A DNA stretch of 64,000 bases from Rhizobium sullae (lineage in GTDB: Bacteria; Pseudomonadota; Alphaproteobacteria; Rhizobiales; Rhizobiaceae), in assembly GCF_025200715.1 (NCBI RefSeq), contig NZ_CP104144.1:992001-1056000 (forward strand), given 5' to 3'. Positions 1 to 11,178 of this stretch are shown piece after piece (the stretch's first letter is position 1; the number at the start of each line of letters is the position of its first letter). The position numbers were made by a program, and so were the translations under genes. The notes beneath the pieces are model-generated. The model searched no databases. It was not told where the DNA came from and saw nothing but the letters and a program-made list of their open reading frames with translations.

Positions 1-1131
<1,131 letters not shown>

Positions 1132-1190
1132 TCATTCCTCCCTTTGCCGCTTGCTCCTCTCCTCCAGGAACGGGACGGCACATGTTTGTG

Positions 1191-2318
1191 CTACAGATTG
1201 CGCGCAATCACCATGCGCTGCACGTCGCTCGTTCCCTCATAGATCTGGCAGATGCGGACATCGCGATAGATGCGCTCGACGGGATAGTCCGCCATATAGC
1301 CGTAGCCGCCGTGAATCTGGATCGCGTCGGAGCAGACACGCTCGGCCATCTCGGAGGCAAACAGTTTCGCCATCGACGCTTCCGAAAGACAGGGCAGGCC
1401 GTTTTCGCGCAATGCCGCTGCATGGAAGACAAGCTGGCGCGCCGCCTCGATCTGCGTCGCCATGTCGGCAAGGCGGAAGGCGACGACCTGGTGTTCGATG
1501 ATCGGCTTGCCGAAGGCGATCCGCTCGCGGGCATAGTCGCGCGCCGCCTCGAAGGCTGCCCGCGCCATGCCGACCGCCTGCGCGCCAATACCGATCCGCC
1601 CGCCTTCGAGATTGGCTAGTGCGATCCGGTATCCTTCGCCTTCCTCGCCCAGCCTGAATTCTGCCGGGATGTGCATGCTGTTGAAGGCGATTTGGCAGGT
1701 ATCGGTCGAATGCAGACCAAGCTTTTCTTCGATGCGGACGACTTCGTAGCCGGGTGTGTCAGTCGGTACGATGAAGGCGGTTATGCCCTTCTTGCCGGCC
1801 TTTGGATCGGTGACGGCAAAGACGATGATGATCTGGCCATTCTTGCCCGAGGTAATGAACTGCTTGGCGCCGTCGAGCACATAGTGATCGCCGTCGCGGC
1901 GGGCGCGGCTGCGCAGGTTGGAGGCATCCGAGCCTGCCTGCGGTTCGGTGAGCGCGAAGCCGCCGATCCATTCGCCGCTCGCAAGCCTCGGCAAGAAGCG
2001 CTGCTTTTGCTCCTCGCTGCCGAATTTTAGGATCGGTACGCAGCCAACCGAACTGTGGACGCTCATGATGGTCGAGCACGGCCCGTCGCCGGCCGCGATC
2101 TCCTCAATGGCCGCGGCATAGGCGACGGTGCCGGTGTCGGAGCCGCCATAGGCTTCCGGAACCAGCATTCCGAGCATTCCGAGCTCACCCATCTCCTTGA
2201 GTTCGTCGCGCGGATAGGTGTGCTCGCGGTCGCGGGCAGCCGCGCCCGGCGCTAAGCGCTCGCGGGCAAAATCGCGGGCGAGATCGCGTATTTGCTGCTG
2301 CACATCGGAAAGAATCAT
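1191..2318 (-). CDS. Acyl-CoA dehydrogenase (short/branched-chain type)
   Basis: A 375-residue FAD-dependent acyl-CoA dehydrogenase that would oxidise 2-methylbutyryl-CoA or isobutyryl-CoA to the enoyl-CoA. Signatures are [11 protein letters not shown] (first acyl-CoA dehydrogenase signature), QIHGGYGYM (second signature) and the catalytic-base segment [10 protein letters not shown], giving Glu361. The ATG at 2318 is chosen because GGAGGAAAGC sits just upstream; an open frame continues to 2375 but would overlap the thiolase gene. It lies 22 bases after the thiolase gene and 65 bases before bkdA1, so one operon is likely. Substrate choice is inferred from the neighbouring BCKDH subunit. Confidence 0.9.
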   Translation of the reverse strand: MILSDVQQQIRDLARDFARERLAPGAAARDREHTYPRDELKEMGELGMLGMLVPEAYGGSDTGTVAYAAAIEEIAAGDGPCSTIMSVHSSVGCVPILKFGSEEQKQRFLPRLASGEWIGGFALTEPQAGSDASNLRSRARRDGDHYVLDGAKQFITSGKNGQIIIVFAVTDPKAGKKGITAFIVPTDTPGYEVVRIEEKLGLHSTDTCQIAFNSMHIPAEFRLGEEGEGYRIALANLEGGRIGIGAQAVGMARAAFEAARDYARERIAFGKPIIEHQVVAFRLADMATQIEAARQLVFHAAALRENGLPCLSEASMAKLFASEMAERVCSDAIQIHGGYGYMADYPVERIYRDVRICQIYEGTSDVQRMVIARNL

Positions 2319-2340
2319 GTGCTTTCCTCCCCGGTGTCCG

Positions 2341-3528
2341 TTAGTGCCGCTCAACGGCGAGTGCGGTTGCCTCACCGCCGCCGATGCAGAGTGCGGCCAT
2401 GCCGCGCTTCAGGCCGTATCGCTCAAGGGCCGCAAGCAGTGTGACGATAATGCGCGCTCCCGATGCGCCGATCGGATGGCCAAGGGCGCAGGCGCCGCCA
2501 TGCACGTTGACCTTGTCGTGCGGCAGATGGAGATCGCGCATCGCCGCCATGGCAACGACGGCGAAAGCCTCGTTGATTTCGAAAAGATCGACGCTCTCAA
2601 GCGACCAGCCGGTGCGATCGGCAAGCTTCTGAAGCGCGCCGACCGGAGCGGTGGCAAAGAGATTGGGTGCCTGCGAATGGGCGGCCTGGCCGGTGATCGT
2701 GGCAAGCGGCTGCAATCCGCGGCGTTCGGCTTCCGAGCGGCGCATCAGGACGAGGGCCGCCGCACCGTCGGAAATCGAGCTTGAATTGGCCGCGGTCACG
2801 GTCCCGCCTTCGCGGAAGGCAGGCTTCAGGGTAGGGATCTTGTCGAGCTTCGCCTTGCCCGGCTGCTCGTCGCGGTGGACTGCCTGATCGCCTTTGCCTA
2901 CCTTGACGACCACTGGCGTGATCTCGTCGTCGAAATAGCCGGCCTCGATCGCTTTCTGGGCCCGCGTCAGAGAGGCGATCGCATAGCTGTCCTGAGCGGC
3001 GCGCGTGAATTGATAGGCCTCGGCGCAGTCTTCCGCGAAGGTGCCCATCAGACGTCCCTTGTCATAAGCATCCTCCAGCCCGTCGAGGAACATATGATCG
3101 ACAACGCGCCCGTGGCCGAGCCGGTAGCCGCCACGTGCCCGATCAAGAAGATAGGGCGCATTCGTCATGCTTTCCATGCCGCCGGCGATCGCCACCGAGG
3201 CGTTTCCTGCGGCAATCAGATCATGAGCGATCATCGTGGCCTTCATGCCAGAGCCGCACATCTTGTTGACGGTACTGGCGCCGGTCGAAAAGGGAAGGCC
3301 GGCTCCGATCGCCGCCTGTCTTGCCGGCGCCTGACCCTGGCCGGCGGTCAGAACGCAGCCGAAGACCACCTCATCGACGGCTTCGGCCTCGATGCGGCTG
3401 CGTGCCAGTGCGGCCCGTATTGCGGCGGCTCCAAGTTCGGGCGCCGCAGCGTCCTTAAGTTCGCCCTGAAATCCGCCGATCGGCGTGCGTACCGAGCCGA
3501 CAATCACGACAGGATCCTGCAATGGCAT
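2341..3528 (-). CDS. Acetyl-CoA C-acyltransferase (thiolase)
   Basis: A 395-residue thiolase II family enzyme. The nucleophilic cysteine lies in NKMCGSGMK (C91), the catalytic histidine in [10 protein letters not shown] (H351) and the second cysteine in CIGGGEA (C381). In this operon it would cleave 2-methylacetoacetyl-CoA to propionyl-CoA and acetyl-CoA, the last step of isoleucine breakdown. General acetoacetyl-CoA thiolase activity cannot be excluded from sequence. The start is set by AGGAGGAATAAA before the ATG. It follows the SDR gene after 21 bases. Confidence 0.9.
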   Translation of the reverse strand: MPLQDPVVIVGSVRTPIGGFQGELKDAAAPELGAAAIRAALARSRIEAEAVDEVVFGCVLTAGQGQAPARQAAIGAGLPFSTGASTVNKMCGSGMKATMIAHDLIAAGNASVAIAGGMESMTNAPYLLDRARGGYRLGHGRVVDHMFLDGLEDAYDKGRLMGTFAEDCAEAYQFTRAAQDSYAIASLTRAQKAIEAGYFDDEITPVVVKVGKGDQAVHRDEQPGKAKLDKIPTLKPAFREGGTVTAANSSSISDGAAALVLMRRSEAERRGLQPLATITGQAAHSQAPNLFATAPVGALQKLADRTGWSLESVDLFEINEAFAVVAMAAMRDLHLPHDKVNVHGGACALGHPIGASGARIIVTLLAALERYGLKRGMAALCIGGGEATALAVERH

Positions 3529-3549
3529 TTTATTCCTCCTGGGCGACGC

Positions 3550-4317
3550 TTACTGCGCACCCATCCGCAATGCACCGTCGAGGCGGATGACCTCGCCGTT
3601 CAGCATGATGTTCTCACATATATGGCGCACCAGGGCGGCGAATTCAGCAGGACGGCCGAGCCGCGGCGGGAAGGGGACGCTCCTGCCGAGCGATTCGCGA
3701 ACCTCAGATGGCATGCCGGCCATCATTGGTGTTTCGAAGATGCCGGGAGCGATCGACACGACGCGAATACCGCAGCGGGCAAGCTCGCGGGCGATCGGCA
3801 ATGTCATGGCGGCCACACCACCCTTGGAGGCGGAATAGGCCGCCTGGCCGATCTGACCGTCGAAGGCGGCGGCAGAAGCGGTGTTGATGATCACGCCGCG
3901 TTCACCTTCGCCATCCGGCTCCTGTTGCTGGATGGCGGACGCGGCAAGGCGGATCATGTTGAAGGTGCCGATCAGATTGATGCCGATCGCCTGCGAGAAG
4001 CTCTCGAGCCGATGCGGCCCATCGCGCCCGACGACTTTTTCGGCCGGGGCGACACCGGCGCAGTTCACGAGCCCACGCAGGCCGCCGAATGCGTCGGTCG
4101 CCGTCGCGACAACACGCGCGCCGTCTTCCTCGCTCCTCACGTCGGCACGCACGTACGAGACCTCGGCGCCGAGTTCTGCGGCGATCGTCTCACCCGCCTC
4201 TTCATTGAGATCGGCAATGACGACGCGGGCGCCGCACGCGACCAGCATCCGCACGGTTGCCGCACCGAGACCGGATCCGCCGCCGGTGACGATGAAGGTT
4301 GCTCCAGGAATCAGCAT
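3550..4317 (-). CDS. SDR-family 3-hydroxyacyl-CoA dehydrogenase (HSD10-like)
   Basis: A 255-residue classical short-chain dehydrogenase/reductase. The NAD-binding motif TGGGSGLG is at residues 11-18, an Asp at 36 favours NAD over NADP, and the catalytic residues are Ser148, Tyr161 and Lys165 (YSASK). The FDGQIGQ segment and the C-terminal [18 protein letters not shown] resemble type II 3-hydroxyacyl-CoA dehydrogenases (HSD17B10), which oxidise 3-hydroxy-2-methylbutyryl-CoA. It is first in the operon, so with the acyl-CoA dehydrogenase and thiolase only an enoyl-CoA hydratase is missing locally for isoleucine catabolism. Family is certain; substrate is inferred. Confidence 0.87.
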   Translation of the reverse strand: MLIPGATFIVTGGGSGLGAATVRMLVACGARVVIADLNEEAGETIAAELGAEVSYVRADVRSEEDGARVVATATDAFGGLRGLVNCAGVAPAEKVVGRDGPHRLESFSQAIGINLIGTFNMIRLAASAIQQQEPDGEGERGVIINTASAAAFDGQIGQAAYSASKGGVAAMTLPIARELARCGIRVVSIAPGIFETPMMAGMPSEVRESLGRSVPFPPRLGRPAEFAALVRHICENIMLNGEVIRLDGALRMGAQ

Positions 4318-4463
4318 GGATCATCTCCCACAGCCCTACGATGCTCCACTCATGTAGTGCCCAGCTAGAATAACACGGACTGTATGTCGTCCCACTATTG
4401 CAAGCGATGACGAAACTGCTTCATATTTTCGGACAAATTTACCACAGAGAGAGGAAGACGACG

Positions 4464-5477
4464 ATGGCCGAACTCGAAAGGCGCATGATTGCACCGGGAT
4501 TCGTCGAAGAGGCACTCGAAAGTCTGCGTAGGATGGGGAAACCGACGGCGCCGCTCCTTTCAGCGCTCGGACTGCCGCTGCGTGTCGACCAGCCGATATC
4601 GGCCGAGCGTTACGGGGCATTGTGGCTTGCGATTGCTGCCGAGCTCGATGATGAATTCTTTGGAATGGGCGGAAGGCCGATGCGTAGCGGAAGCTTTACG
4701 CTGCTCTGCCACTGCGTGCTGCATGCGCCGACCCTTGGCCAGGCGTTGCGCCGGGCGCTGCGCTTCCTCAATGTCGTCCTTGAGGATCCGCGGGGCGAAC
4801 TCGTCGTACGCGACGGCTTGGCGCAGATCACGCTTCAGGATGCCGGCGACGCTCGCTCGGCATTCGCCTACCGTACGTACTGGATCATTATGCATGGAAT
4901 TACCTGCTGGCTGGTGGGGCGCCGTATCCCGATTCGGCTCGTCGATTTCCGGTGCGCCGAGCCGAAGCAGGGAGCCGACTACCGGCTCTTCTTCGGTGCC
5001 CCTGTCCGGTTTTCTCAACCCGTCAGCCGGCTCGGCATCGACAGCGCCATGCTGCAGCTGCCGGTTTCACGGACCGTACATGCGCTGAAACAGTTCCTGC
5101 GTGGCGCACCTGCAAATATCCTCGTGCGCTATCGCTACGATGCCGGGCTCGCCTCGAGCGTTCGCCTCAGGCTGGGGAAGCTGCCGCCGCCGGCCTGGCC
5201 GAGTTTCGTGGAGCTTGCAGCGGAGATGCGCATGCCGCCTTCCACCCTGCGCCACCGGCTGAGTGACGAAGGACAGAGTTATGCCGGCATCAAGGATGAC
5301 ATCCGCCGCGACATGGCCATCGACCTTTTGCTCAACACGCCGAAGACGATCGGCGATGTCGCCGCGCAGCTCGGCTATTCCGAGCCCAGCGCCTTCTTCC
5401 GGGCGTTCCGCAAATGGATGTCCAAGAGCCCGGACGCCTTTCGCCGGGAGAGCGGGCAGGCGGTACCGACCACGTAG
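4464..5477 (+). CDS. AraC-family regulator with arabinose-binding-type N-terminal domain
   Basis: A 337-residue transcription factor. Residues about 15-200 match the all-helical/beta effector domain found in OruR/ArgR-type AraC regulators, and the C-terminus holds the double helix-turn-helix (IGDVAAQLGYSEPSAFFRAF). The ATG at 4464 follows AGAGAGGAAG; an in-frame TTG at 4398 lacks a clear ribosome site. It is transcribed away from the branched-chain degradation operon, with 146 bases between the two starts, so it is the natural candidate regulator of that operon. The inducer is unknown. Confidence 0.85.
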   Translation: MAELERRMIAPGFVEEALESLRRMGKPTAPLLSALGLPLRVDQPISAERYGALWLAIAAELDDEFFGMGGRPMRSGSFTLLCHCVLHAPTLGQALRRALRFLNVVLEDPRGELVVRDGLAQITLQDAGDARSAFAYRTYWIIMHGITCWLVGRRIPIRLVDFRCAEPKQGADYRLFFGAPVRFSQPVSRLGIDSAMLQLPVSRTVHALKQFLRGAPANILVRYRYDAGLASSVRLRLGKLPPPAWPSFVELAAEMRMPPSTLRHRLSDEGQSYAGIKDDIRRDMAIDLLLNTPKTIGDVAAQLGYSEPSAFFRAFRKWMSKSPDAFRRESGQAVPTT

Positions 5478-5500
5478 CCGCCGGCGCCGGATCGTCGCTA

Positions 5501-6763
5501 TCAGCCAATCAAGATCGCCCTGAAATCGTTGACATTGGTGCCGGTGGGGCCAGTCTCAAAGAGATCGCCGATAGCCCGGAAGGCCGAATAGCTGTCGTTG
5601 CCGTCAAGCAGGCGACGGGGATCGAGCCCGCTTTCGCGCAGGCGCCTGACGGTTGTACCATCGGCAAAGGCGCCGGCATTATCCTGCGAGCCATCGATAC
5701 CGTCGGTGTCGGCTGCCAGGAGATGGATGCCGTGGCCGTCGATCGCGAGTGCCGCGGCAAGCGCGAATTCTCCGTTGCGCCCGCCTTTGCCGCCTTTGGC
5801 ACGCAGCGTAACCGTCGTCTCGCCGCCGGAAAGGATGACCACCGGCTTTTCGAACGGCCGGTTGCGGCCAAGCACCTCGCGGGCGATCGCCGCATGGACC
5901 AGCGCGACATCGCGGGATTCGCCCTCGATCGAATCCGACAGGATCACGGGGCTGATTCCATTGGACTTCGCAAGTTGAGCTGCCGCCTCGAGCGACACGC
6001 CGGCAGAGGCAATGATGTGGTGCGTGTGCGTGGCAAAGACCGGATCATCCGGGTCGGGGGCATCAGCGTTCGGCGAGGCGAGATGGGCAAGGGCTGCCTG
6101 GGGTAACTTCAGGCCGTACTGCCGGACGATCTCGATCGCGTCATACCGTGTCGAGCCATCGGCAACGGTAGGACCCGAGGCGACATGGGCGGGATTGTCG
6201 CCGGGGATATCCGAGACGATCAGACTGACAACGCGTGCCTTCGTTGCCGCCGCGAGCCGCCCGCCCTTGATCGTGGAAAGATGTTTGCGCACGACGTTCA
6301 TCGCCGAGATCGGCGCGCCGGAGGCGAGCAGCATTTCGTTGAGCGCGATCTCATTATCGAGCGTCAGGCCTTCTGGCGGTGCCGGCAGAAGCGCCGAGCC
6401 GCCGCCGCAGATCAGTGCGATGACCAGGTCGTTCCGCGTCAGGTCCTTCACTGCCTCGGTCAGCCGCCTCGATGCAGCAAGTCCGGCGGCATCCGGCACT
6501 GGATGGGCCGCTTCGATGATGTCGATCTTCTGCGTTTCGCAGCCATAGCCGTAGCGCGTCACGACCACGCCATCGAGCGGCCCGTCCCAGACGCTTTCAA
6601 GCGCGCGCGCCATCTGCGCTGCGCCTTTGCCGGCGCCGATCACCACTGTGCGGCCTCTCGGCCTTGTGGGCAGGTGCGCCTTGATGCCTGTCAGGGGGTC
6701 GGCGGCACGAACGGCGGCGTGAAACAGCGACGTCAAAAAGCTGCGGGGGGATGAAACAATCAC
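5501..6763 (-). CDS. ttuD: Glycerate 2-kinase / hydroxypyruvate reductase family (MOFRL type)
   Basis: A 420-residue protein of the GckA/TtuD family (glycerate kinase type 2 plus MOFRL domain). Motifs seen are VVIGAGKGAAQMA near residue 40, ALICGGGSALLPAP near 120, RKHLSTIKGGRLA near 165, and the C-terminal MOFRL region with LSGGETTVTL and KGGRNGEFAL. The family phosphorylates D-glycerate to 2-phosphoglycerate; older literature names it hydroxypyruvate reductase. The start is the GTG at 6763, with only a weak ribosome site. It converges on the AraC-type gene. A second, unrelated glycerate kinase lies 1.8 kb upstream, so the two may be redundant or serve different inputs. Confidence 0.87.
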   Translation of the reverse strand: MIVSSPRSFLTSLFHAAVRAADPLTGIKAHLPTRPRGRTVVIGAGKGAAQMARALESVWDGPLDGVVVTRYGYGCETQKIDIIEAAHPVPDAAGLAASRRLTEAVKDLTRNDLVIALICGGGSALLPAPPEGLTLDNEIALNEMLLASGAPISAMNVVRKHLSTIKGGRLAAATKARVVSLIVSDIPGDNPAHVASGPTVADGSTRYDAIEIVRQYGLKLPQAALAHLASPNADAPDPDDPVFATHTHHIIASAGVSLEAAAQLAKSNGISPVILSDSIEGESRDVALVHAAIAREVLGRNRPFEKPVVILSGGETTVTLRAKGGKGGRNGEFALAAALAIDGHGIHLLAADTDGIDGSQDNAGAFADGTTVRRLRESGLDPRRLLDGNDSYSAFRAIGDLFETGPTGTNVNDFRAILIG

Positions 6764-6924
6764 ACGACAATCTTTCGAATCTCAATCGCCGGGCAGCTTT
6801 CGCGCGTCGGCATCTCCTCAAGCTGCAGCTTCCAAGAGATTGGCAGCTTAGGCAAGGTGGTTTGACCAATTTTGTATCGCATGATCGCCGCAGCCTTGGT
6901 ATTCGCGAGGATGAACTCCGGATA

Positions 6925-8118
6925 TTACCAGCTGCCGGCGGCCGTATTCGCTCCGAGGTCATTGGACGGATCATCGTTGCGGATAAGGCCTTCCGAGCCG
7001 CCTTGAAGGTTATTGTTACGGATCACATTGTGCTGCGCGAAATCAAGGCTGCTGACGCTGCTCCCGTAGGGATGTGCCGGGTCTTTAAAGCAATAGCTGC
7101 TGTTGCCGTTGCGCGAGTTCAGCCAGACTGCGGGCTTTGCGCCAAACGATGGCCCGTAGCGGAACGTGTTTCCCGTGATTTGATTGAACTGCGGCTTCTG
7201 GTGGCGGATGACGCCGCCTTCTCCGCAGTTCCGGTACACGAATATGCCGCCGTTTTCGGGGTGTTCGAATGTGTTGCCGGTGATCTTATTGCTGGCCGAG
7301 CCGTCTATGGCAATCAGTTCCCGCTTTTCCGTGACGATACTGAAAACGTTGTTGCTGATCGTGTTGTTGGCGGACTCTGCATCAAGGTAGACCGCGACAG
7401 ACGTCGATTTGCCGCCAACCCTCGAGTTGACGAGAGCAGCACCCGTCACGCCAGGCCCGATATAGAGAGGGATGCCGCCGGGAGCATTGAAAGCCACATT
7501 CTCCAACCGCACGTTTTTTGGGGCGGATGCCTGAGCGAATGCCGTGTGACTGGCCGACAGCGATGATGCTTTCATGACCTCGCCGTTGGCGTTCTCGCCG
7601 AGACCATAAACGCGGACAAATCCGTTTATCTTGCAGTTGCGGATGGTGACGCCGGTCGGCGCGTCCCATGGCCCAGAGGTGGTCTTCTTCGAACGAACGA
7701 TGATCGCCGTCTTTTGCTGCCGCGATCCTCCGGAGCTGACATCGATCGTTCCTCCTCCGCAATCCAGCAGCGATCCGGACGCAGCACGTCCTTCGAACAC
7801 AAGGGGGTGATTGACGATATCCGCCGCCGACAGCTGTACGCTGCAATTAATCGTGACGGGGTTTGCACCTGGGGTTTTCAGCCTGGTGTGAACGTCGGCG
7901 CCGCAGGCCGGTGCCTGGTTTGTATTCTGCGCAGGCGGTGTCGTCGGAATTGTCGGTTCGGTTGATGGATCGATGGGCTGCCCGGTGTCAGCTTGGTGGT
8001 TGGTCGGATAGCGGGTCGGTTCACGAAACGCGGCGTCCGCGACCATGGCAAGATCGCTTTGGCAGCCACCCAGAATAAGCCCGATCAGCATCAGGCTTGA
8101 GGACTTTGTGGGGCGCAT
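6925..8118 (-). CDS. Right-handed beta-helix repeat lipoprotein
   Basis: A 397-residue secreted lipoprotein. MRPTKSSSLMLIGLILGGCQ gives a signal peptide with lipobox LGGC (Cys19). A proline/threonine-rich linker follows, and residues from about 90 on contain Asn-rich beta-helix rungs (NNTISNNVF, NKITGNTF, NQITGNTFRYG, HNVIRNNNLQGG). This fold is shared by pectate lyases, polysaccharide epimerases and adhesins; no catalytic signature is recognised, so no activity is claimed. The ATG at 8118 is preferred over 8196 because it begins the signal peptide and is preceded by GGAGACG. Its stop lies 161 bases from the start of the kinase gene downstream, so it may be a separate unit. Confidence 0.75.
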   Translation of the reverse strand: MRPTKSSSLMLIGLILGGCQSDLAMVADAAFREPTRYPTNHQADTGQPIDPSTEPTIPTTPPAQNTNQAPACGADVHTRLKTPGANPVTINCSVQLSAADIVNHPLVFEGRAASGSLLDCGGGTIDVSSGGSRQQKTAIIVRSKKTTSGPWDAPTGVTIRNCKINGFVRVYGLGENANGEVMKASSLSASHTAFAQASAPKNVRLENVAFNAPGGIPLYIGPGVTGAALVNSRVGGKSTSVAVYLDAESANNTISNNVFSIVTEKRELIAIDGSASNKITGNTFEHPENGGIFVYRNCGEGGVIRHQKPQFNQITGNTFRYGPSFGAKPAVWLNSRNGNSSYCFKDPAHPYGSSVSSLDFAQHNVIRNNNLQGGSEGLIRNDDPSNDLGANTAAGSW

Positions 8119-8529
8119 GCTCGTCTCCGGTCGTGGTTCCGCCCCACTCAGATAGAGGCTTATGCTTAACGGAACATAAATAGTGTGCTTCCGCACAGCA
8201 ATCGCGATTCAGTGTAGGACGATGCGGCGGCGCGAGACATTAACCGTCGCCGAAACGCACTGTCGTACCGCCCGCCCGGGGGCCAAGGAGAACGCCCTGC
8301 GGCTCTCGGCGACTGAACGTGAAGCCAAGCAGCGATGCGCATCCGGGCTCGCCATCTTCGCGGGGGTCAGGCCAAGACATATGCCCCTTAGCGGCTACGC
8401 AGATAACTTTGCCAATTCTTCCTGCCGCTGCATAATTTCCGGCTGCCGCGCGAAGCTGCCCCCGCTCTGCCGCCTCTGGAATTCAAGGTTATGCGCGCAT
8501 GCTTCTCAAGCAGGATGAACGCCCGGTAT
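8119..8529. other. Intergenic stretch, no firm gene
   Basis: About 410 bases between the lipoprotein start and the type 1 glycerate kinase stop. A 111-codon plus-strand frame (8183-8518) has no recognisable features or ribosome site and is not called. On the minus strand a short frame ending LEFQRRQSGGSFARQPEI... (stop near 8396) looks coding-like over about 33 codons, but it has no start and may be a gene remnant. Confidence 0.4.
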
Positions 8530-9705
8530 TCAGGATCGCAAGACAAAACGGGTCGCAAGCATTAGACGCACGGCCTGTTCAGCCGCTTCTGCAAGGAGGG
8601 TTTCTGTTTCGCGGATCGCGTCTTCCAGCGTACAGGGTCGGTTGAGGATGCTCAACACCGCATCAATTCCGATCTCCCGTGTCGCCTCAACGCCCGAACC
8701 GACGGTCCCGGCCAAGGCGAGAACCGGCAGCCTGTGGCGTTTGGCGCGGCGGGCGATTTCCGCCGGAACCTTGCCGTACCGCGTTTGTCCATCAATTCCA
8801 CCTTCGGCGGTCATCACCAGGTCAGTCTTGGCCAGTCTTTGATCGAGTTTGATATGCCGAAGGATGAGTTCGAAACGGGGATGTAGCTTGGCAAAGGCAA
8901 ACACGTGAAGGCCCGCCCCAAGTCCACCCGATGCTCCGCCCCCCTTCAAGGCCTCAAGGTCGATATTGAGATCGCGGCGGACAACCCGGGCAAAGGTCTG
9001 AAGACCTTCTTCCAGAATTGCCACTTGATCCGGCGTCGCCCCCTTCTGTGGCCCGAATACCCGCGCGACGCCGTTCTTTCCGAGCAGCATATTGTATGGA
9101 TTGACGGCGACATCTATTCCCACTTTCTCAAGACGACAATCGCGATCGGTTGCATCGATACGGTCGAGCGAACGCAGTGCCGCGCCGTTGCCGGCAATCA
9201 GTTGGCCGGCTCGATCCAGGAGGTGGACGCCGAGCGCCTGAGCCATGCCGGCGCCCGCATCGTTAATGCCGGAGTCGCCGCAGCCTAGCAGGATGCGTTC
9301 GGCACCGAGATCGAGTGCCGCGCGGATCATTTCACCAACGCCGTAACTCGTTGTTCGAGTGGGGTCCCGCATATCCCTTGGCACGAGACGTAATCCGGCA
9401 GCGGCAGCCATCTCGATCACAGCTGTGCGTTTCCTGCGTCCCGAAAGAAAGCCGATGTGAGCATCGACGGGTTGCCCGACCGGGCCGGTCACTGTGATTG
9501 AATGCAGTTCGCCCCCCAACAGATCCACCATGGTGCGAACGAAGCCTTCACCACCATCGATCATCGGCATGCGCGTGATCTTTGCCCGGGGTAGTGCATT
9601 ACGCACGCCCCGAGCGATCGCGTCTGCGACTTCGCGAACGCCAAGCCCCTCCTTGAACCCGGAGGGTGCTACCAGAACACGCAAACGCCTGTGCTTTTTC
9701 GACAT
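8530..9705 (-). CDS. Glycerate kinase, type 1 (GlxK/GarK family)
   Basis: A 391-residue member of the glycerate kinase family PF02595. Features are VLVAPSGFKEGL at the N-terminus, MIDGGEGF, GCGDSGINDAGAGM, VNPYNMLLGKNGVARVFGPQKGA, GGGASGGLGAGL and TAEGGIDGQTRYGKVP. It makes phosphoglycerate from D-glycerate. It shares no homology with the MOFRL-type kinase at 5501-6763. The ATG at 9705 is preferred over the TTG at 9711 because AGGAG sits six bases upstream. It follows the permease gene by 15 bases, implying co-transcription and uptake followed by phosphorylation. Confidence 0.9.
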   Translation of the reverse strand: MSKKHRRLRVLVAPSGFKEGLGVREVADAIARGVRNALPRAKITRMPMIDGGEGFVRTMVDLLGGELHSITVTGPVGQPVDAHIGFLSGRRKRTAVIEMAAAAGLRLVPRDMRDPTRTTSYGVGEMIRAALDLGAERILLGCGDSGINDAGAGMAQALGVHLLDRAGQLIAGNGAALRSLDRIDATDRDCRLEKVGIDVAVNPYNMLLGKNGVARVFGPQKGATPDQVAILEEGLQTFARVVRRDLNIDLEALKGGGASGGLGAGLHVFAFAKLHPRFELILRHIKLDQRLAKTDLVMTAEGGIDGQTRYGKVPAEIARRAKRHRLPVLALAGTVGSGVEATREIGIDAVLSILNRPCTLEDAIRETETLLAEAAEQAVRLMLATRFVLRS

Positions 9706-9720
9706 TGTCAACTCCTGCGG

Positions 9721-11178
9721 CTACACCGACATCGATTCGATGGCGGGCCAGATGATGAGCACGAAGATCATGATGAGAAGAAAATGGACGGGCAGTAGCA
9801 CCACGCTGAGCCGAACAAGATCATCCGCGCTATACGCGTTCTCGTCCAGCCGGCCAAAGAGCGCAACCGGCTTTGCGCTCACCATCAGGGTCTGACAAAG
9901 GCCAGTCGCAGAGACCATCGTCAGCATCACCATGACGGCATCCGCGCCTGACGCCTGAGCAAGCATCAGGGCCGGCGGCAACAAGATCGACACCCGTGCG
10001 GTACGGCTGTGGACGAACAGATGCGAGAACAATCCGATCGCCGCGATCAGCGCCATGAACATGGCAGGCGACAATTCCCCCGCTCGCAGAGGACGGAACA
10101 CCATCGTGACCAGAGCCTCATTCAGCCCGGAAGTCACGAAACCATCGGCAAGGCAGATCATCGCGGCAAGAAAGATCAAAAGTGAAAGGTCAGTGTCGCG
10201 GAGGGCGTCGCGAAATGAGATCGGCCCAACAGAGGGGAAGAAGGCAGCAAGCGCGCCGATAAGCGCTAGCATTGTCGGGTCGATCCCGTGCATGGATTCC
10301 GTCAACCAGCCGGCTATGACGGCTGCGGCGATCCAGAAGATCGGCCGTTGCCAGAGCGGTTCGCAGTCCAAGCCTATATGAGCGAGAGCCAGTTCGGCTC
10401 GCCGCTCTTGCGCCGTCAAAAAGAGCCGCAGGATAACACTGGTCGAAAGAAATGCGCTTGAAGCGGCAAAAGGCAGGCCCAAAGCAATCCAGTGAAGGTA
10501 ACTGATCTCCTCGCCAGACAGGCGTCGCACCAAATCGATGGCGATGAGATGTGCGCCGGCACCAAGAGGGGAGGCGAAGGCAGATAAGAGCACGATTGTT
10601 GGAAACAGCAGCGCGAAGGCCCTTCGCACCCGGGGGCTGGTACAGTGCTCAGCAATTGCCGCGTAGGCCGGCACCATCATGGCCGCGCGGCCCGATGTGG
10701 AGGGAATGACGAAAGCCGTCGCGAGAAGGATCGCGGTCAAGGCGTAGGCGAGGGACTGGACTGACCGCAACCGACCGGCTGCCAGAGCAATGATCCGGTC
10801 GGTGATACCGCTCGCCTTAAAGGCTGCCGCCAGCAGGAACGATGCGAGAAGAAGCCAGATCAGCTGGTCGCCAAGAGCGCCGAACAGAGCTTCCGGCTTT
10901 CCGGTGACGAGAAGGGTCATTGCAACGGCTGCGGTGACAGCGACAAAGGTGTCATCGAGTGACGTCAAAGTCCACCCGACCAAAGCCAGCGCAAGAATCT
11001 GCAGGGAACGCCGAGCTTCCGACGCCATCCCAGATGCAAGAAGCTCAATTGCAACGGCCATCAACACTGCAACGAATAAACTCACCGTTAAACGCCGTCG
11101 CGTGGACGCCATAGCCGCGTGCGTTCCAGGTGAAGCCCGCCCGGATAGGGGTTCCGGCCAGGTGGTTGCCTTCTCCAT
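9721..11178 (-). CDS. SLC13/DASS-like anion permease
   Basis: A 485-residue integral membrane protein with about 11-12 hydrophobic segments after a polar N-terminus. Motifs fit the divalent anion:sodium symporter/CitMHS-ArsB superfamily: an internal repeat with IPSTSGRAAMMVP near residue 155 and the pseudo-symmetric HSRTARVSILLPP near 385. Such carriers move dicarboxylates, citrate, sulfate or related anions. It is immediately followed by a glycerate kinase gene, so glycerate or a related hydroxyacid is a reasonable substrate, but this is inference. GGAG lies seven bases before the ATG. It is divergent from the two-component system at 11380-13643. Confidence 0.75.
   Translation of the reverse strand: MEKATTWPEPLSGRASPGTHAAMASTRRRLTVSLFVAVLMAVAIELLASGMASEARRSLQILALALVGWTLTSLDDTFVAVTAAVAMTLLVTGKPEALFGALGDQLIWLLLASFLLAAAFKASGITDRIIALAAGRLRSVQSLAYALTAILLATAFVIPSTSGRAAMMVPAYAAIAEHCTSPRVRRAFALLFPTIVLLSAFASPLGAGAHLIAIDLVRRLSGEEISYLHWIALGLPFAASSAFLSTSVILRLFLTAQERRAELALAHIGLDCEPLWQRPIFWIAAAVIAGWLTESMHGIDPTMLALIGALAAFFPSVGPISFRDALRDTDLSLLIFLAAMICLADGFVTSGLNEALVTMVFRPLRAGELSPAMFMALIAAIGLFSHLFVHSRTARVSILLPPALMLAQASGADAVMVMLTMVSATGLCQTLMVSAKPVALFGRLDENAYSADDLVRLSVVLLPVHFLLIMIFVLIIWPAIESMSV

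Noticed and set aside
2875..4368. Long plus-strand open frame (497 codons) opposite the thiolase and SDR genes
   Set aside because: It is antisense to two well-supported genes, has no recognisable motif, and reflects high-GC frame openness.
8183..8518. 111-codon plus-strand frame in the gap before the type 1 glycerate kinase
   Set aside because: Composition is Arg/Cys/Ser-rich without any family pattern or ribosome site.
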